A stretch of 64,000 nt of DNA from Streptococcus sp. WB01_FAA12 (GCF_012843315.1 NZ_JABAEX010000001.1:248001-312000), one strand, 5' to 3'. Shown: positions 36,745-47,359, numbered from the stretch's first letter. Numbers and translations are program-made. The notes: generated by a model from the letters alone, not told the origin.

Positions 36745-39267
36745 CTACTTATTCTCCTTTAACAATGCCAACAACTTTTCAGCTTCTGCCATAATAGTGT
36801 TGTTGTCCTGAGCGCCAAATAGCAAGTTATTCTTTAATCCTGTTAGAGTTTCCTTGGCATTGGACTTGATAATGGAGTCTTGGATTTTTGCAAGTAGCTC
36901 TTCAGCCTCTCTTAACTTCGCTTCAACCTTTTCAGTCTCGACCTGAGGTTCTTCTGTCTCCTCTGGTGATTCTTCTTCCGGTTCCTCTGTTGGTTTTGGA
37001 GATTCTGGTTTCTCACTCTGAGGTTTCTCTTCGCGAGGTTTTTCTGTACGAGGTTTATCAACTGATGGTTTTTCCGTATGATTATTATCAGCTTGACCAT
37101 TTTGGTTTCTTTGAACATGGTCACTTGCATTGCCCCAACCACTATCTGAATGCGGACGTTCGCTTGGATGTTCAACATAATATTTTACAGTCGCAAAGAG
37201 ATCTTCTAGAGTATAACCCTTAGGTGCCTCATAGAGTCCTTCGTCAAACCACTCAAATTTGATGTTATGGTAATGGTCATAATGAGGAATGATTAAACTA
37301 CCGTTTTTAACTTCCACGGTATGTTGGAGATTGTAAGGCATACGATCAAGCGGCACCTTCTTAGCTGCTTTCACGCGGTTGTAGATAGCTTCTGCTCCTT
37401 TAGCCTCCGTATTTCCTGGATTCTGATGGTCTGTTGAAGGAGGAGTCAAACCTTTCTCTTTAGCATAAGCCTGGGCTGCCGCTCTTTCGGCTTCAGACAA
37501 ACTATCTTTCTTAATCCAATGACTATGGGTCATATGTGGAGTTACATAGGCATCCCCCTCATCACTGGTGATATCACGAGGATCAAAGATATAACCGTCT
37601 TCTGTTGTGTACTTGCCTGCCAACTTGGCTACTTGAATCTCATCATCAGTGTAAGCAATTTGCGCATTTGGTTTTCCTAAACGTTCTGGATGACGAATCG
37701 GTGCTAGGAAGGTAAGAATATCATCTACTAACTTGACTTTATCGCTTGAGACATCATTGAGACGTTCCAAGAGCTTATCCAAAGCGTCAAAATCAGCTTG
37801 GCGCCCTTTATTATCAAGTAAGTCTTGATGAACTCTTGCTAGTAAATCATAAGCCTTGTCGTAAAATCCTCGATTAGCAGATGGGAGGTTGGTTTTCTTA
37901 TCTCCTAGCTTATGAGCTAAACTTTCTTGCTTGGCTAGTTTGCTATCAATGGCTGCTGCTGTTTCTGCCGAAAGTTCCTTGGCTGGAATATAACGTGAGG
38001 TTCCATTCTCCTCAAAGACATAGCCATCAGCTACTTTTCGAACCGCTTGTCTAACCAATTTTTCGTCAATTGGATTTCTTGGAGCTGGTTGAGGATTTGG
38101 TGCAGGTTGCAGGCTTGGACTAGGTTCCGGAGTCGGTTGTGGACTTGGTTGTTCTGGTCTTGAATCCGGCACCCAATGGTTCGAACGATAGCGAAGCGGG
38201 ATGATGCGAGCGATTCGTTCTTCCAATTCAGACATCTGTGAATAAGGGATAAAATGGTAATGGTCCCCATGAGGTACTGCAACACCTCTAGCTGTTCGAC
38301 TTGTGATTTGTGCTGGATCAAAGACAAGGCCATCAGATTCTACGTGTCATTGGCTGAGTGGCAAGCCATAAAGTTGTTTCAGAAGGCCATCAATATCCTC
38401 ATCGCTTTGACTCGCTTGACTATCGTCGTTACTGTTGTTAGCCGTGTTTGTGTTCGTATAGCCACTACCTTGATTATTATAGGATGGGGTCCATCTATCT
38501 ATATCACTGCTAGCACTGTTGTTATTGGTACGGCGATATGTAGGCGTATTTGATTGACCACTTCTACCAGATAGGAAGGCTTCTGCGGCAGCCAATTCGC
38601 TGGCTGATAACTCACTCTTAGGAATATAATGGTAATGGTCGCCGTGAGGAACGATATAAGCATCACCAGTATCTTCAATGATATCAGAAGCATTAAAGAT
38701 GTAGCCATCATCTGTGGTATAGCGTCCTTGTGAACGTGCCAAGGCTACCGCACCATCGTTTGCTGAAGTCCCTCCTTCACGATGCTGACTATGCTCTTGT
38801 TTTTGTCGATTAATTTCTTCTTTCGTACGGACATTATCTGCATGGGCTGCATCCTTAAGGTAGACATAGTATTTTCCATCTACCTTGATAACATAACCAC
38901 CCTTGATTTCACTGATAATATCCTCGTCCTTGAGCTGGTAGTTTGGATCCTTCATGAGCAGCTCTTCACTGATGATAGCGTCATAAGGAACCTTGCCATT
39001 GTAATAATGATAGTGGTCGCCATGTGAAGTGACATAGCCTTGGTCTGTTATCTTGATGACGATTTGTTCGGCATTGATGCCTTCTTTTTTACTAACCTCA
39101 TCAGGAGTTAGATTCTCCGTTTTTTGCGTCGCTTGTTTACCATCAACGTAAGACACACGATTATTTTCCTTGACTGTTCTAGCTTGATACAATCCCAACT
39201 CATAAGAACAAACACTTAAAATCAAGGCTGCCGCAGAACCAGCTAGATATTTCTTATTAATTTTCAT
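36745..39267 (-). pseudogene. pht histidine triad gene with an in-frame nonsense codon
   Basis: The frame is continuous for 840 codons apart from TGA at 38349-38347, codon 307, where Pht proteins have arginine in LSQRHVESDG; a CGA-to-TGA change explains it. The 306-residue product keeps the signal sequence (MKINKKYLAGSAAALILSVC) and two triads; HGDHYHFIP, HMTHSHW and HYDHYHN lie beyond the stop, as do a proline-rich linker and the Glu/Pro-rich C-terminus typical of PhtD/PhtB. Everything else, including promoter and terminator, is intact, so the loss is recent or could be read through. A restart ATG exists at 38235 but lacks a signal peptide. Confidence 0.88.
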
Positions 39268-39338
39268 CGAAACTCTCTTTCTTTTTGATATTTCTGGTTG
39301 CAATTCATTTCTAAATTGCAGAAACTCCTCTCTAAAAG

Positions 39339-39400
39339 TTAACTGGTTAATAGTTTACTCCTAAATTTTCAACTTGTCAAGAATTTTATGAACCAGTTAA
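39339..39400 (-). promoter_or_regulatory. Promoter of the broken pht gene with two AdcR boxes
   Basis: -35 TTGACA (39375-39380), a 17-base spacer and -10 TAAACT (39352-39357), the same boxes as at adcAII. A perfect AdcR box, TTAACTGGTTAA, lies at 39339-39350 just downstream, and a one-mismatch box lies at 39389-39400 upstream of the -35. Confidence 0.85.
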
Positions 39401-39489
39401 CAATTTTTTTGTTTTCTACACTACCTTCTATCTGAACAGTCTGATTTAAGAATCCTATATTGAAAATCAATCACCAAATTTTTAAAGCA

Positions 39490-39517
39490 AAAAATCCCTG
39501 CAACTAAGTTGCAAGGA
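39490..39517 (-). terminator. Terminator after ptsI
   Basis: An 11-bp stem TCCTTGCAACT/AGTTGCAGGGA (one mismatch) followed by six T residues on the minus strand. Confidence 0.85.
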
Positions 39518-39525
39518 CCTTTCAA

Positions 39526-41259
39526 TTAATCAAAGTCAACGTATTCTTTTTGAAGTTCAAGAACTTCTTCCATTGTTGAGCATTCTGCAAGGGCACGGTT
39601 TGCGTACTCTTCCATCTTAGCTGTGTCTAGTTTTTTCATCAGGCTACGTGTACGAAGGACAGATGTTGCTGACATAGAAAACTCATCCAAGCCCATTCCG
39701 ACAAGAAGTGGAACAGCTTTTTGGTCACCAGCCATCTCACCACACATACCTGCCCATTTACCTTCAGCGTGAGCTGCTTTGATAACGTTGTTAATCAAAC
39801 GTAGGATTGATGGGTTGTATGGTTGGTAAAGGTATGAAACTTGTTCGTTCATACGGTCTGCTGCCATTGTGTATTGAATCAAGTCGTTTGTACCAATTGA
39901 GAAGAAGTCAACTTCTTTTGCAAATTGGTCTGCAAGCATAGCCGCTGCAGGAATCTCGATCATAATACCAACTTGGATATTATCCGCAACTACAACACCT
40001 TCAGCAAGAAGATTTGCTTTTTCTTCGTCAAAGACTGCTTTGGCTGCACGGAATTCTTTCAAGAGCGCAACCATTGGAAACATGATACGCAATTGACCGT
40101 GAACAGACGCACGAAGAAGGGCACGGATTTGTGTGCGGAACATAGCATCTCCAGTCTCAGAGATAGAGATACGAAGGGCACGGAATCCAAGGAATGGGTT
40201 CATTTCGTGAGGCATATCGAAGTAAGGAAGTTCCTTATCTCCACCGATATCCATTGTACGAACGACAACAGGTTTACCGTTCATTCCTTCAAGTACAGCT
40301 TTGTATGCTTCGTACTGCTCGTCTTCTGTTGGGAAGTCTTGAGAATCCATGTACAAGAACTCTGTACGGTAAAGACCAACAGCTTCGGCACCGTTGGCAT
40401 TGACACCTTCAACGTCTTTTGGAGTACCGATATTAGCAGCCAATTCAAAGTGTTTACCATCAGCAGTCACTGTTTGAGCATCTTTCAAAAGTGCCCATTC
40501 AGCTTTTTGCTTCGCATAAGCTTCACCAGCAGCCTTGAATTCTGCCGCTTGCTCATCAGTTGGGTTGATAATCACTTCACCAGTGATACCGTTAACAGCA
40601 AGGATATCACCATCTTTAACAATTTCAGTGATGTTGTTTGTACCTAATACTGCCGCGATTTCAAGTGTACGCGCCATGATAGCTGAGTGGCTTGTACGTC
40701 CACCAATGTTGGTTACAAAAGCTTTTACAAAGTTTTTGTCCAATTGAGCTGTATCTGAAGGAGTCAAGTCATGCGCAATCACGATCACTTCTTCATTGAT
40801 AGAAGCTGGGTTTGGCAATTTTTTACCAAGGAGATTTGCCAATACACGTTTTGTCACGTCGCGGATATCCGCTGCACGTTCTTGCATGTATGGGTTGTCT
40901 TCCATGCCTTCAAAGATAGTGATAAACATGTCTGTCACTTCTTTCAGACCTGCTTCTGCATTCACTTTCTTCGCACGGATTGTTTCCTTGATTTGGCTGA
41001 TCATTTCTGGGTCAGCAAGAACCATTAAGTGAGCGTCAAAAACTTGAGCCGCTTCTTCCCCTAGCGTACCTACTGCTTTCTCACGAATAACAGAAAGCTC
41101 GTCTTGTGATGCTTGTAGAGCGACATCAAGGCGAGCTTCTTCTGCGTTTGTATCTTCGACTGTAACAGTCTCAAATGACAAATCCGGTTGAACGAGTAGA
41201 TATGCTTTTGCAACTGCAACACCGTCAGATGCTGCGATTCCTTTAAGCATTTCTGTCAT
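39526..41259 (-). CDS. ptsI: PTS enzyme I
   Basis: 577 residues. It takes phosphate from phosphoenolpyruvate on the histidine in [15 protein letters not shown] and passes it to HPr. The C-terminal PEP-binding barrel has [15 protein letters not shown] and [14 protein letters not shown]. Starts six bases after the ptsH stop and is cotranscribed with it. It energises the lactose and galactitol PTS enzymes encoded further right. Confidence 0.97.
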   Translation of the reverse strand: MTEMLKGIAASDGVAVAKAYLLVQPDLSFETVTVEDTNAEEARLDVALQASQDELSVIREKAVGTLGEEAAQVFDAHLMVLADPEMISQIKETIRAKKVNAEAGLKEVTDMFITIFEGMEDNPYMQERAADIRDVTKRVLANLLGKKLPNPASINEEVIVIAHDLTPSDTAQLDKNFVKAFVTNIGGRTSHSAIMARTLEIAAVLGTNNITEIVKDGDILAVNGITGEVIINPTDEQAAEFKAAGEAYAKQKAEWALLKDAQTVTADGKHFELAANIGTPKDVEGVNANGAEAVGLYRTEFLYMDSQDFPTEDEQYEAYKAVLEGMNGKPVVVRTMDIGGDKELPYFDMPHEMNPFLGFRALRISISETGDAMFRTQIRALLRASVHGQLRIMFPMVALLKEFRAAKAVFDEEKANLLAEGVVVADNIQVGIMIEIPAAAMLADQFAKEVDFFSIGTNDLIQYTMAADRMNEQVSYLYQPYNPSILRLINNVIKAAHAEGKWAGMCGEMAGDQKAVPLLVGMGLDEFSMSATSVLRTRSLMKKLDTAKMEEYANRALAECSTMEEVLELQKEYVDFD

Positions 41260-41264
41260 TTTCC

Positions 41265-41528
41265 TTATGCCAATCCTTCTTTTTCCATAGTTTCAGTGAT
41301 AGCAGCGATTGCGTCGTCAGCATCTGCACCTTCAGCTGAAATTGTAACGTCAGCACCTTGGCCAACACCAAGACTCATAACACCCATGATAGATTTAAGG
41401 TTTACTGATTTACCTTTGTACTCAAGAGTGATATCTGAAGCAAATTTGCTAGCTGTTTGTACCAACAATGTTGCTGGACGTGCGTGGATACCTGTTTCTG
41501 CCACTACGTGGAAATCTTTAGAAGCCAT
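41265..41528 (-). CDS. ptsH: Phosphocarrier protein HPr
   Basis: 87 residues. The catalytic His15 lies in [12 protein letters not shown] and the regulatory Ser46 in [12 protein letters not shown], the target of HPr kinase. HPr-Ser-P is the CcpA corepressor, so this gene underlies the cre control proposed at nplT and lacT. Confidence 0.98.
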   Translation of the reverse strand: MASKDFHVVAETGIHARPATLLVQTASKFASDITLEYKGKSVNLKSIMGVMSLGVGQGADVTISAEGADADDAIAAITETMEKEGLA

Positions 41529-41590
41529 AGTTTGACTCTCCTTTAAGTGTTTTCTATTTGAGTTATAAGTGATAACCCTTACAAGACTGT

Positions 41591-41619
41591 ATTATATCAC
41601 CTTCTAGATAATTTTTCAA
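41591..41619 (-). promoter_or_regulatory. ptsHI promoter
   Basis: -35 TTGAAA (41614-41619), 17-base spacer and an extended -10 TGATATAAT ending in TATAAT (41591-41596). Strong, as expected for ptsHI. Confidence 0.8.
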
Positions 41620-41795
41620 GTATTTTATGGACTTTTACTGAAAATGAACTTGCTTCTTTTTCTATCATACAGGTACTATGGGAAATTTGGGCACTAATTA
41701 TTAATAGTATAGAATTATCTAGTTAGCCACTTAACGTAAAATAATCTTTTGATGTCTCACATTAAAATAGATATACTTAAGTAGTGTAAGCGTGG

Positions 41796-43046
41796 CTAAA
41801 AATTCAATCTATTCCATTCAAATAAAGTGTCCAACCAATCAAAAACGATATTATGGGCGAGTCTTAAATTATTGACTTGACAATGAGCATCTGCACCGCT
41901 TTCGGACTCAAAAACCTGAAGTTTAGTTTGCGGATTTTTAGATTTAAGCGCTTCATAAATTACCTTAGTTTGTCGTTGCAGCTCAGTACCTTCTCCCTTT
42001 CCCATTATAAACAGGCAAGGACATTGAATTTTTTGATAATCTACAATCTTTGCGTGGTTAAATACATCATTAATAGCACTCTTAAAATCAGAAGTACCAA
42101 ACTGCCATGCATACTTTTTAAAATTCAAATTTGCTGATTCATTCAAATTTCCAGCTAATTTTAAAATGGCATTTATTAACCAACTAGGTGCTTTCAAACT
42201 TGATCCAAATTCTTTTCTGAAAAGTTCTGCAACGTCGTAAATTGGGGTACTAGCAATCCAAGCATGAATTCTTGGATCCTTTTCAACAGCTTGTGCGGTA
42301 AAATATCCCCCTCCGCTGACACCATAAATGGCTAAATAATTTAGTTTAGGATTTCTATTTTCCAACCAGTCTATGCATAATGAAATTGGAATAGAGGCAT
42401 CCACATCAAAGACCAGCCCTCTACTAGGATTGCTCCCTTGACCGGGAAGGTCAACCATTAAAACATTATAATTTCGTATCCATCCAGGATATCCTGCAAA
42501 GTAAAATAAATCTTCGCGATAAGTATCACCTCCACCAATCATGATTAGCGTTGGGCAATTATCGCCGCTATGAAGATAATAACCAGGCAAGTAAGAACCC
42601 TGATAGGTAATAGTTAATTTTTCAATCGGTGCACCTAGTGAATGAATTGCACTAGAAAACACCTTCTCCATTTGACGAACGGTCGGTAAATACTCTTCAG
42701 AAAATGGATCGGTAAATTGGATTGCCGAGCGAAGTGAGTAGGTCTGTGCAAGATAATACTGCGCCTTTGTTTGTTCACTCAACCCTGAATTACTTGCTTC
42801 TTGTTCAAGGTAGTTTACATGCGATAAAAATACATTTTTCCAGTCATCAGGCTTTGGTGAGTTCCCCAATCTTTGAGCAAGATAATAAAGCTCTCCATGA
42901 GAGAAACCAAAAATTTCACCGATTCCTAACAACCAATTGAAGAAAAAATCCGTATCACCATTCTTAAAAAATATTTGAGTCGATTGCCGTTTTAAAATAA
43001 CATCATTTTCTTTCACCACGCGCCTCCTAATTCTGTATTCTTTCAT
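41796..43046 (-). CDS. Alpha/beta hydrolase, FrsA/DUF1100-like
   Basis: A 416-residue protein with an N-terminal helical region (about 1-150) and an alpha/beta hydrolase core: LIMIGGGDTYREDL, the nucleophile elbow AIYGVSGGGYFTA and a later aspartate/histidine pair, with the His near SGADAHCQVNN. The layout recalls FrsA-type esterases or dihydropseudooxynicotine hydrolase-like enzymes. No signal peptide. It is AT-rich and stands alone between ptsHI and the nrd genes, a place where I do not expect it in pneumococcus, so it may be acquired. Substrate unknown. Confidence 0.75.
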   Translation of the reverse strand: MKEYRIRRRVVKENDVILKRQSTQIFFKNGDTDFFFNWLLGIGEIFGFSHGELYYLAQRLGNSPKPDDWKNVFLSHVNYLEQEASNSGLSEQTKAQYYLAQTYSLRSAIQFTDPFSEEYLPTVRQMEKVFSSAIHSLGAPIEKLTITYQGSYLPGYYLHSGDNCPTLIMIGGGDTYREDLFYFAGYPGWIRNYNVLMVDLPGQGSNPSRGLVFDVDASIPISLCIDWLENRNPKLNYLAIYGVSGGGYFTAQAVEKDPRIHAWIASTPIYDVAELFRKEFGSSLKAPSWLINAILKLAGNLNESANLNFKKYAWQFGTSDFKSAINDVFNHAKIVDYQKIQCPCLFIMGKGEGTELQRQTKVIYEALKSKNPQTKLQVFESESGADAHCQVNNLRLAHNIVFDWLDTLFEWNRLNF

Positions 43047-43538
43047 TCATTTAATCTAATTATAATCTGATAACATTCTCTATCAAACAAAAGTATCCAG
43101 ATATCCATTTTTTAATCTTATAATCACAGATAGTGTATCACATAAAATGAACTTTTTCAAACATTGTATTTATATACTCCTTATGAAAGGATACGAAACT
43201 CATAAGTATCCTATATAAAATTAACCAATGATCCATTTTTATGAATACATCATAATCTGTCATTTCCACTTTGGTTATATTTTAGATATTCTAATACAAA
43301 TATTGGGACATCTTGTGTAGAAAATTTCTTTTTTCGTAAATATTACAGTTTCTATTTTGTTAAAGTATTATCTCGGCTATACTTATTACTGTTCTTACGA
43401 TTTTTGCTATTTTCTTCGTTTTCCTTTCTGATAACTTGCTGAAAATCTTCTATATAAATTACCAACATACAGGATATAGTTTTTTTGTTTTAATAAACTT
43501 TGATAGTTCAATGAAAGTCAAAGCTTATGTTTTAAAAA

Positions 43539-43554
43539 CCACTATATATTGTAT
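43539..43554 (+). promoter_or_regulatory. Putative NrdR box
   Basis: CCACTATATATTGTAT resembles the NrdR consensus acaCwAtATaTwGtgt and lies 50 bases upstream of the nrdH -35. A clear second box at helical spacing is not seen, so the call is tentative. Confidence 0.45.
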
Positions 43555-43603
43555 TTTGTTTTTAAAACTGTAACTTTTAGGCACAAGATTTAGTTTAAAA
43601 AGT

Positions 43604-43631
43604 TTGACAAAGTTTTTTTTTCTGATATACT
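43604..43631 (+). promoter_or_regulatory. nrdH promoter
   Basis: -35 TTGACA (43604-43609), 16-base spacer and -10 TATACT (43626-43631). Confidence 0.75.
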
Positions 43632-43666
43632 AAGAAGGTAATCAAATTTTATGAGGAGTTACGAAA

Positions 43667-43885
43667 ATGGTAACGGTTTATTCTAAAAATAATTGTGTAC
43701 AATGTAAAATGACCAAACGTTTCTTGGATAGCAACAATGTCGCTTATCGTGAGATCAATCTCGACGAGCAACCTGAGTACATCGATCAAGTTAAAGAGCT
43801 CGGTTTCAGCGCGGCTCCTGTTATCCAAACACCAACTGAAGTCTTTTCAGGCTTCCAACCAGGAAAACTGAAACAATTAGCATAA
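43667..43885 (+). CDS. nrdH: NrdH glutaredoxin-like redoxin
   Basis: 72 residues with the CVQC redox motif near the N-terminus (NNCVQCKMTKRFL) and a GFSAAPVIQTP cis-proline segment. It is the electron donor of the class Ib ribonucleotide reductase encoded next. GAGGAG precedes the ATG. Confidence 0.96.
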   Translation: MVTVYSKNNCVQCKMTKRFLDSNNVAYREINLDEQPEYIDQVKELGFSAAPVIQTPTEVFSGFQPGKLKQLA

Positions 43886-43966
43886 TCTTAGTACATCATC
43901 CAGAAGAAACTCGCTTCTAGGGCTAACTTAGAGGCCTTTCTTTTGTAATTAGATAAAGGAAATTTT

Positions 43967-46126
43967 ATGGGATTAAAACATCTTGAGGACGTGACCTACT
44001 TCCGTCTCAATAACGAAATTAACCGTCCTGTTAATGGACAAATCATGCTTCATAAAGATAAAGAAGCCTTGGATGCTTTCTTTAAAGAAAATGTAGTTCC
44101 AAACACTATGGTTTTTGATTCAATCACTGATAAAATCAACTACCTCATTGAACACAACTACATTGAAACAGCATTTATCAAGAAATACCGTCCAGAATTC
44201 CTGGAAGAATTGCATCAATTCATCAAAGGCCAAAACTTTCAATTCAAGTCTTTCATGGCTGCCTATAAATTTTACAACCAGTACGCCTTGAAGACTAACG
44301 ACGGGGAATATTACCTTGAAAACATGGAAGACCGTGTCTTCTTTAATGCACTTTATTTTGCTGACGGGGATGAAGCGATTGCGACTGATATTGCCAATGA
44401 AATCATCCACCAACGCTACCAACCTGCTACTCCTTCCTTCTTGAACGCTGGTCGTGCCCGTCGTGGGGAATTGGTATCTTGTTTCTTGATTCAAGTAACT
44501 GATGACATGAACTCTATCGGACGTTCTATCAACTCTGCTCTTCAACTTTCACGTATCGGTGGTGGTGTAGGAATTTCCCTCAGCAACCTTCGTGAAGCTG
44601 GTGCACCTATCAAAGGTTATGAAGGAGCAGCTTCTGGTGTCGTACCAGTTATGAAACTCTTCGAAGACAGCTTTTCTTACTCAAACCAACTTGGTCAACG
44701 TCAAGGGGCTGGTGTAGTCTACCTCAACGTCTTTCACCCAGATATCATCGCTTTCCTTTCAACTAAGAAAGAAAATGCTGATGAAAAAGTTCGTGTGAAG
44801 ACCCTCTCTCTTGGAGTTGTGGTCCCAGATAAATTCTACGAATTGGCTCGCAAAAATGAAGAAATGTACCTCTTCAGCCCTTACTCTGTAGAGCTTGAAT
44901 ACGGTGTGCCGTTCAACTACATTGACATCACAGAGAAATACGATGAGCTGGTCGCAAATCCAAACATCCGCAAGACAAAAATCAAGGCGCGTGATTTGGA
45001 AACTGAAATCTCTAAATTACAGCAAGAGTCTGGCTATCCTTATGTAGTCAACATTGATACAGCTAACCGTGCAAATCCTGTGGATGGAAAAATCATCATG
45101 AGTAACTTGTGTTCTGAGATTCTTCAAGTCCAAGAACCAAGCTTGATTAACGACGCTCAAGAATTCCTTCAAATGGGAACAGATGTTTCATGTAACCTTG
45201 GTTCAACCAATGTGGTTAACATGATGACTTCACCTGACTTTGGTCGTTCAATCCGCGCCATGGTTCGTGCTTTGACTTTCGTTACGGATAGTTCGCACAT
45301 CGTGGCTGTTCCTACTATCGACCACGGAAATAGTTTGGCTCACACCTTTGGTCTTGGTGCCATGGGGCTGCACAGCTACCTTGCTCAACAACTGATCGAA
45401 TACGGATCACCTGAGTCAATTGAATTTACAAGCATCTACTTTATGCTTATGAACTACTGGACCTTGGTAGAATCAAACAATATCGCTCGCGAGCGTGGTA
45501 TCACCTTCCATAACTTTGAAAAATCAGACTATGCTAACGGAAGCTACTTTGATAAGTATGTGACAGGCGAATTTGTTCCAAAATCAGACCGTGTTAAAGA
45601 ACTCTTCAAAGACGTCTTTATCCCAAGTGCTGCTGACTGGGCTGAACTTCGTGACAAGGTTCAAGCAGATGGACTTTATCATCAAAACCGTCTAGCTGTT
45701 GCTCCAAATGGTTCTATCAGCTACATCAACGATGTTTCTGCATCTATCCACCCAATTACGCAACGTATCGAAGAACGTCAAGAAAAGAAAATTGGTAAAA
45801 TCTACTATCCTGCCGCAGGCTTGTCAACAGATACTATCCCTTACTACACTTCTGCTTACGACATGGATATGCGTAAGGTGATTGATGTTTACGCTGCTGC
45901 AACTGAACACGTGGACCAAGGGCTTTCACTCACTCTCTTCATGCGTAGCGACATTCCAAAAGGTCTTTACGAATGGAAGAAAGAAAACAAACAAACGACA
46001 CGTGACTTGTCAATCCTTCGTAACTATGCCTTTAACAAGGGTATCAAGTCTATCTACTACGTCCGTACCTTTACTGATGATGGTGGAGAAGTCGGTGCTA
46101 ACCAATGTGAAAGCTGTGTGATTTAG
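43967..46126 (+). CDS. nrdE: Class Ib ribonucleotide reductase large subunit
   Basis: 719 residues. Active-site regions include SNLCSEILQ and DVSCNLGSTN, and the C-terminal redox tail ends CESCVI. It reduces ribonucleoside diphosphates to deoxy forms aerobically. No ATP-cone allosteric domain precedes the barrel, as usual for NrdE. It follows nrdH in the same direction by 81 bases. Confidence 0.97.
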   Translation: MGLKHLEDVTYFRLNNEINRPVNGQIMLHKDKEALDAFFKENVVPNTMVFDSITDKINYLIEHNYIETAFIKKYRPEFLEELHQFIKGQNFQFKSFMAAYKFYNQYALKTNDGEYYLENMEDRVFFNALYFADGDEAIATDIANEIIHQRYQPATPSFLNAGRARRGELVSCFLIQVTDDMNSIGRSINSALQLSRIGGGVGISLSNLREAGAPIKGYEGAASGVVPVMKLFEDSFSYSNQLGQRQGAGVVYLNVFHPDIIAFLSTKKENADEKVRVKTLSLGVVVPDKFYELARKNEEMYLFSPYSVELEYGVPFNYIDITEKYDELVANPNIRKTKIKARDLETEISKLQQESGYPYVVNIDTANRANPVDGKIIMSNLCSEILQVQEPSLINDAQEFLQMGTDVSCNLGSTNVVNMMTSPDFGRSIRAMVRALTFVTDSSHIVAVPTIDHGNSLAHTFGLGAMGLHSYLAQQLIEYGSPESIEFTSIYFMLMNYWTLVESNNIARERGITFHNFEKSDYANGSYFDKYVTGEFVPKSDRVKELFKDVFIPSAADWAELRDKVQADGLYHQNRLAVAPNGSISYINDVSASIHPITQRIEERQEKKIGKIYYPAAGLSTDTIPYYTSAYDMDMRKVIDVYAAATEHVDQGLSLTLFMRSDIPKGLYEWKKENKQTTRDLSILRNYAFNKGIKSIYYVRTFTDDGGEVGANQCESCVI

Positions 46127-46218
46127 TTTTAATCTGAACAAACTAAATTCCCTCAGATTACTAATTAAATGACTACACTAGACTAAACTTGGACAAGCAT
46201 CTAAAATACTATGAAAAA

Positions 46219-46244
46219 TTAAAAAGTCGGTCTTCCGACTTTTT
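46219..46244 (+). terminator. Terminator between nrdE and nrdF
   Basis: AAAAAGTCGG-TCTT-CCGACTTTTT, a 10-bp stem with T run. nrdF has its own -10 (TGATAAAAT, about 46267-46275), so nrdHE and nrdF form separate units. Confidence 0.85.
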
Positions 46245-46322
46245 GTGCGATACTCTTCTCAGACTATGATAAAATAGAGATGATTCAATAATCGCATTAT
46301 TACATACAGAAAGAGATTTCAA

Positions 46323-47285
46323 ATGGAAACTTACTACAAAGCCATTAACTGGAATGCCATCGAAGATGTCATCGACAAATCAACTTGGGAAAAGCTGACG
46401 GAGCAATTCTGGCTCGATACTCGTATCCCCTTGTCAAATGACCTTGACGACTGGAGAAAACTATCAAACAAGGAAAAAGACCTGGTAGGAAAAGTCTTTG
46501 GTGGTTTAACGCTTCTTGATACCATGCAATCTGAAACAGGGGTTCAGGCTCTTCGCGCAGACATCCGTACACCGCATGAGGAAGCTGTTTTCAACAACAT
46601 CCAATTTATGGAATCTGTCCACGCAAAATCTTATTCATCTATCTTTTCTACCTTGAACACAAAGGCTGAAATCGAAGAAATTTTCGAATGGACAAACACC
46701 AACCCTTACCTACAAAGAAAAGCGGAAATTATCAATGAGATCTACCTCAATGGTAGCCCCCTTGAAAAGAAGGTTGCCAGCGTCTTCCTTGAAACCTTCC
46801 TCTTCTACTCTGGTTTCTTTACACCACTCTACTATCTCGGTAACAACAAACTGGCCAACGTTGCGGAAATCATCAAACTGATCATCCGTGATGAGTCTGT
46901 TCATGGAACTTACATTGGTTACAAATTCCAACTTGGTTTTAACGAATTGCCTGAAGAAGAGCAAGAAAAACTCAAAGAATGGATGTACGACCTGCTCTAT
47001 ACCCTCTACGAGAACGAAGAGGGCTATACAGAAAGCCTTTATGACGGTGTTGGCTGGACTGAGGAAGTTAAAACCTTCCTTCGCTACAATGCCAATAAAG
47101 CCCTTATGAACCTAGGACAAGATCCACTCTTCCCAGATTCAGCTGATGATGTCAATCCTATCGTCATGAACGGTATTTCAACAGGAACTTCTAACCACGA
47201 CTTCTTCTCTCAAGTCGGAAATGGTTACCTCCTTGGTGAAGTTGAAGCCATGCAAGACGAGGATTACAACTACGGTTTAAACTAA
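46323..47285 (+). CDS. nrdF: Class Ib ribonucleotide reductase small subunit
   Basis: A 320-residue ferritin-like R2 protein. Metal ligands are seen around LDTMQSETGVQ, NIQFMESVHAKSYS and IIRDESVHGTYIG. It holds the dimanganese-tyrosyl radical in class Ib enzymes. The NrdI flavodoxin needed for manganese activation is not in this window. Confidence 0.97.
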   Translation: METYYKAINWNAIEDVIDKSTWEKLTEQFWLDTRIPLSNDLDDWRKLSNKEKDLVGKVFGGLTLLDTMQSETGVQALRADIRTPHEEAVFNNIQFMESVHAKSYSSIFSTLNTKAEIEEIFEWTNTNPYLQRKAEIINEIYLNGSPLEKKVASVFLETFLFYSGFFTPLYYLGNNKLANVAEIIKLIIRDESVHGTYIGYKFQLGFNELPEEEQEKLKEWMYDLLYTLYENEEGYTESLYDGVGWTEEVKTFLRYNANKALMNLGQDPLFPDSADDVNPIVMNGISTGTSNHDFFSQVGNGYLLGEVEAMQDEDYNYGLN

Positions 47286-47340
47286 TTTGACCAATCATTC
47301 AAAATATCATGGTTTGTTTAAAACAACCATGGTATTTTTG

Positions 47341-47359
47341 TTTTTGTTTTATTTTGTTT
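47341..47359 (+). promoter_or_regulatory. Putative LacR-family operator upstream of lacR
   Basis: TTTTTGTTTTATTTTGTTT is identical to a 19-base site just upstream of the gat promoter (59445-59463). The T-rich form with TTTGTTT cores fits DeoR-type operators of sugar-phosphate regulators. Confidence 0.5.

Larger units (their letters stand above)
43047..43666. other. 620-bp AT-rich intergenic region upstream of nrdH
   Basis: No convincing ORF, RNA or repeat is visible over most of this stretch. Only the right end, the NrdR-like box and the nrdH promoter, has recognisable content. Short stop-rich frames on both strands may be decayed coding sequence. Confidence 0.6.

Noticed and set aside
38031..38333. 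100-residue open frame overlapping the pht stop region
   Set aside because: It is a shifted-frame shadow of the pht sequence; the in-frame translation after the TGA matches Pht proteins perfectly.
39925..40647. 240-residue rightward frame inside ptsI
   Set aside because: It is antisense to a conserved gene, with cysteine- and histidine-rich low-quality sequence typical of a mirror frame.
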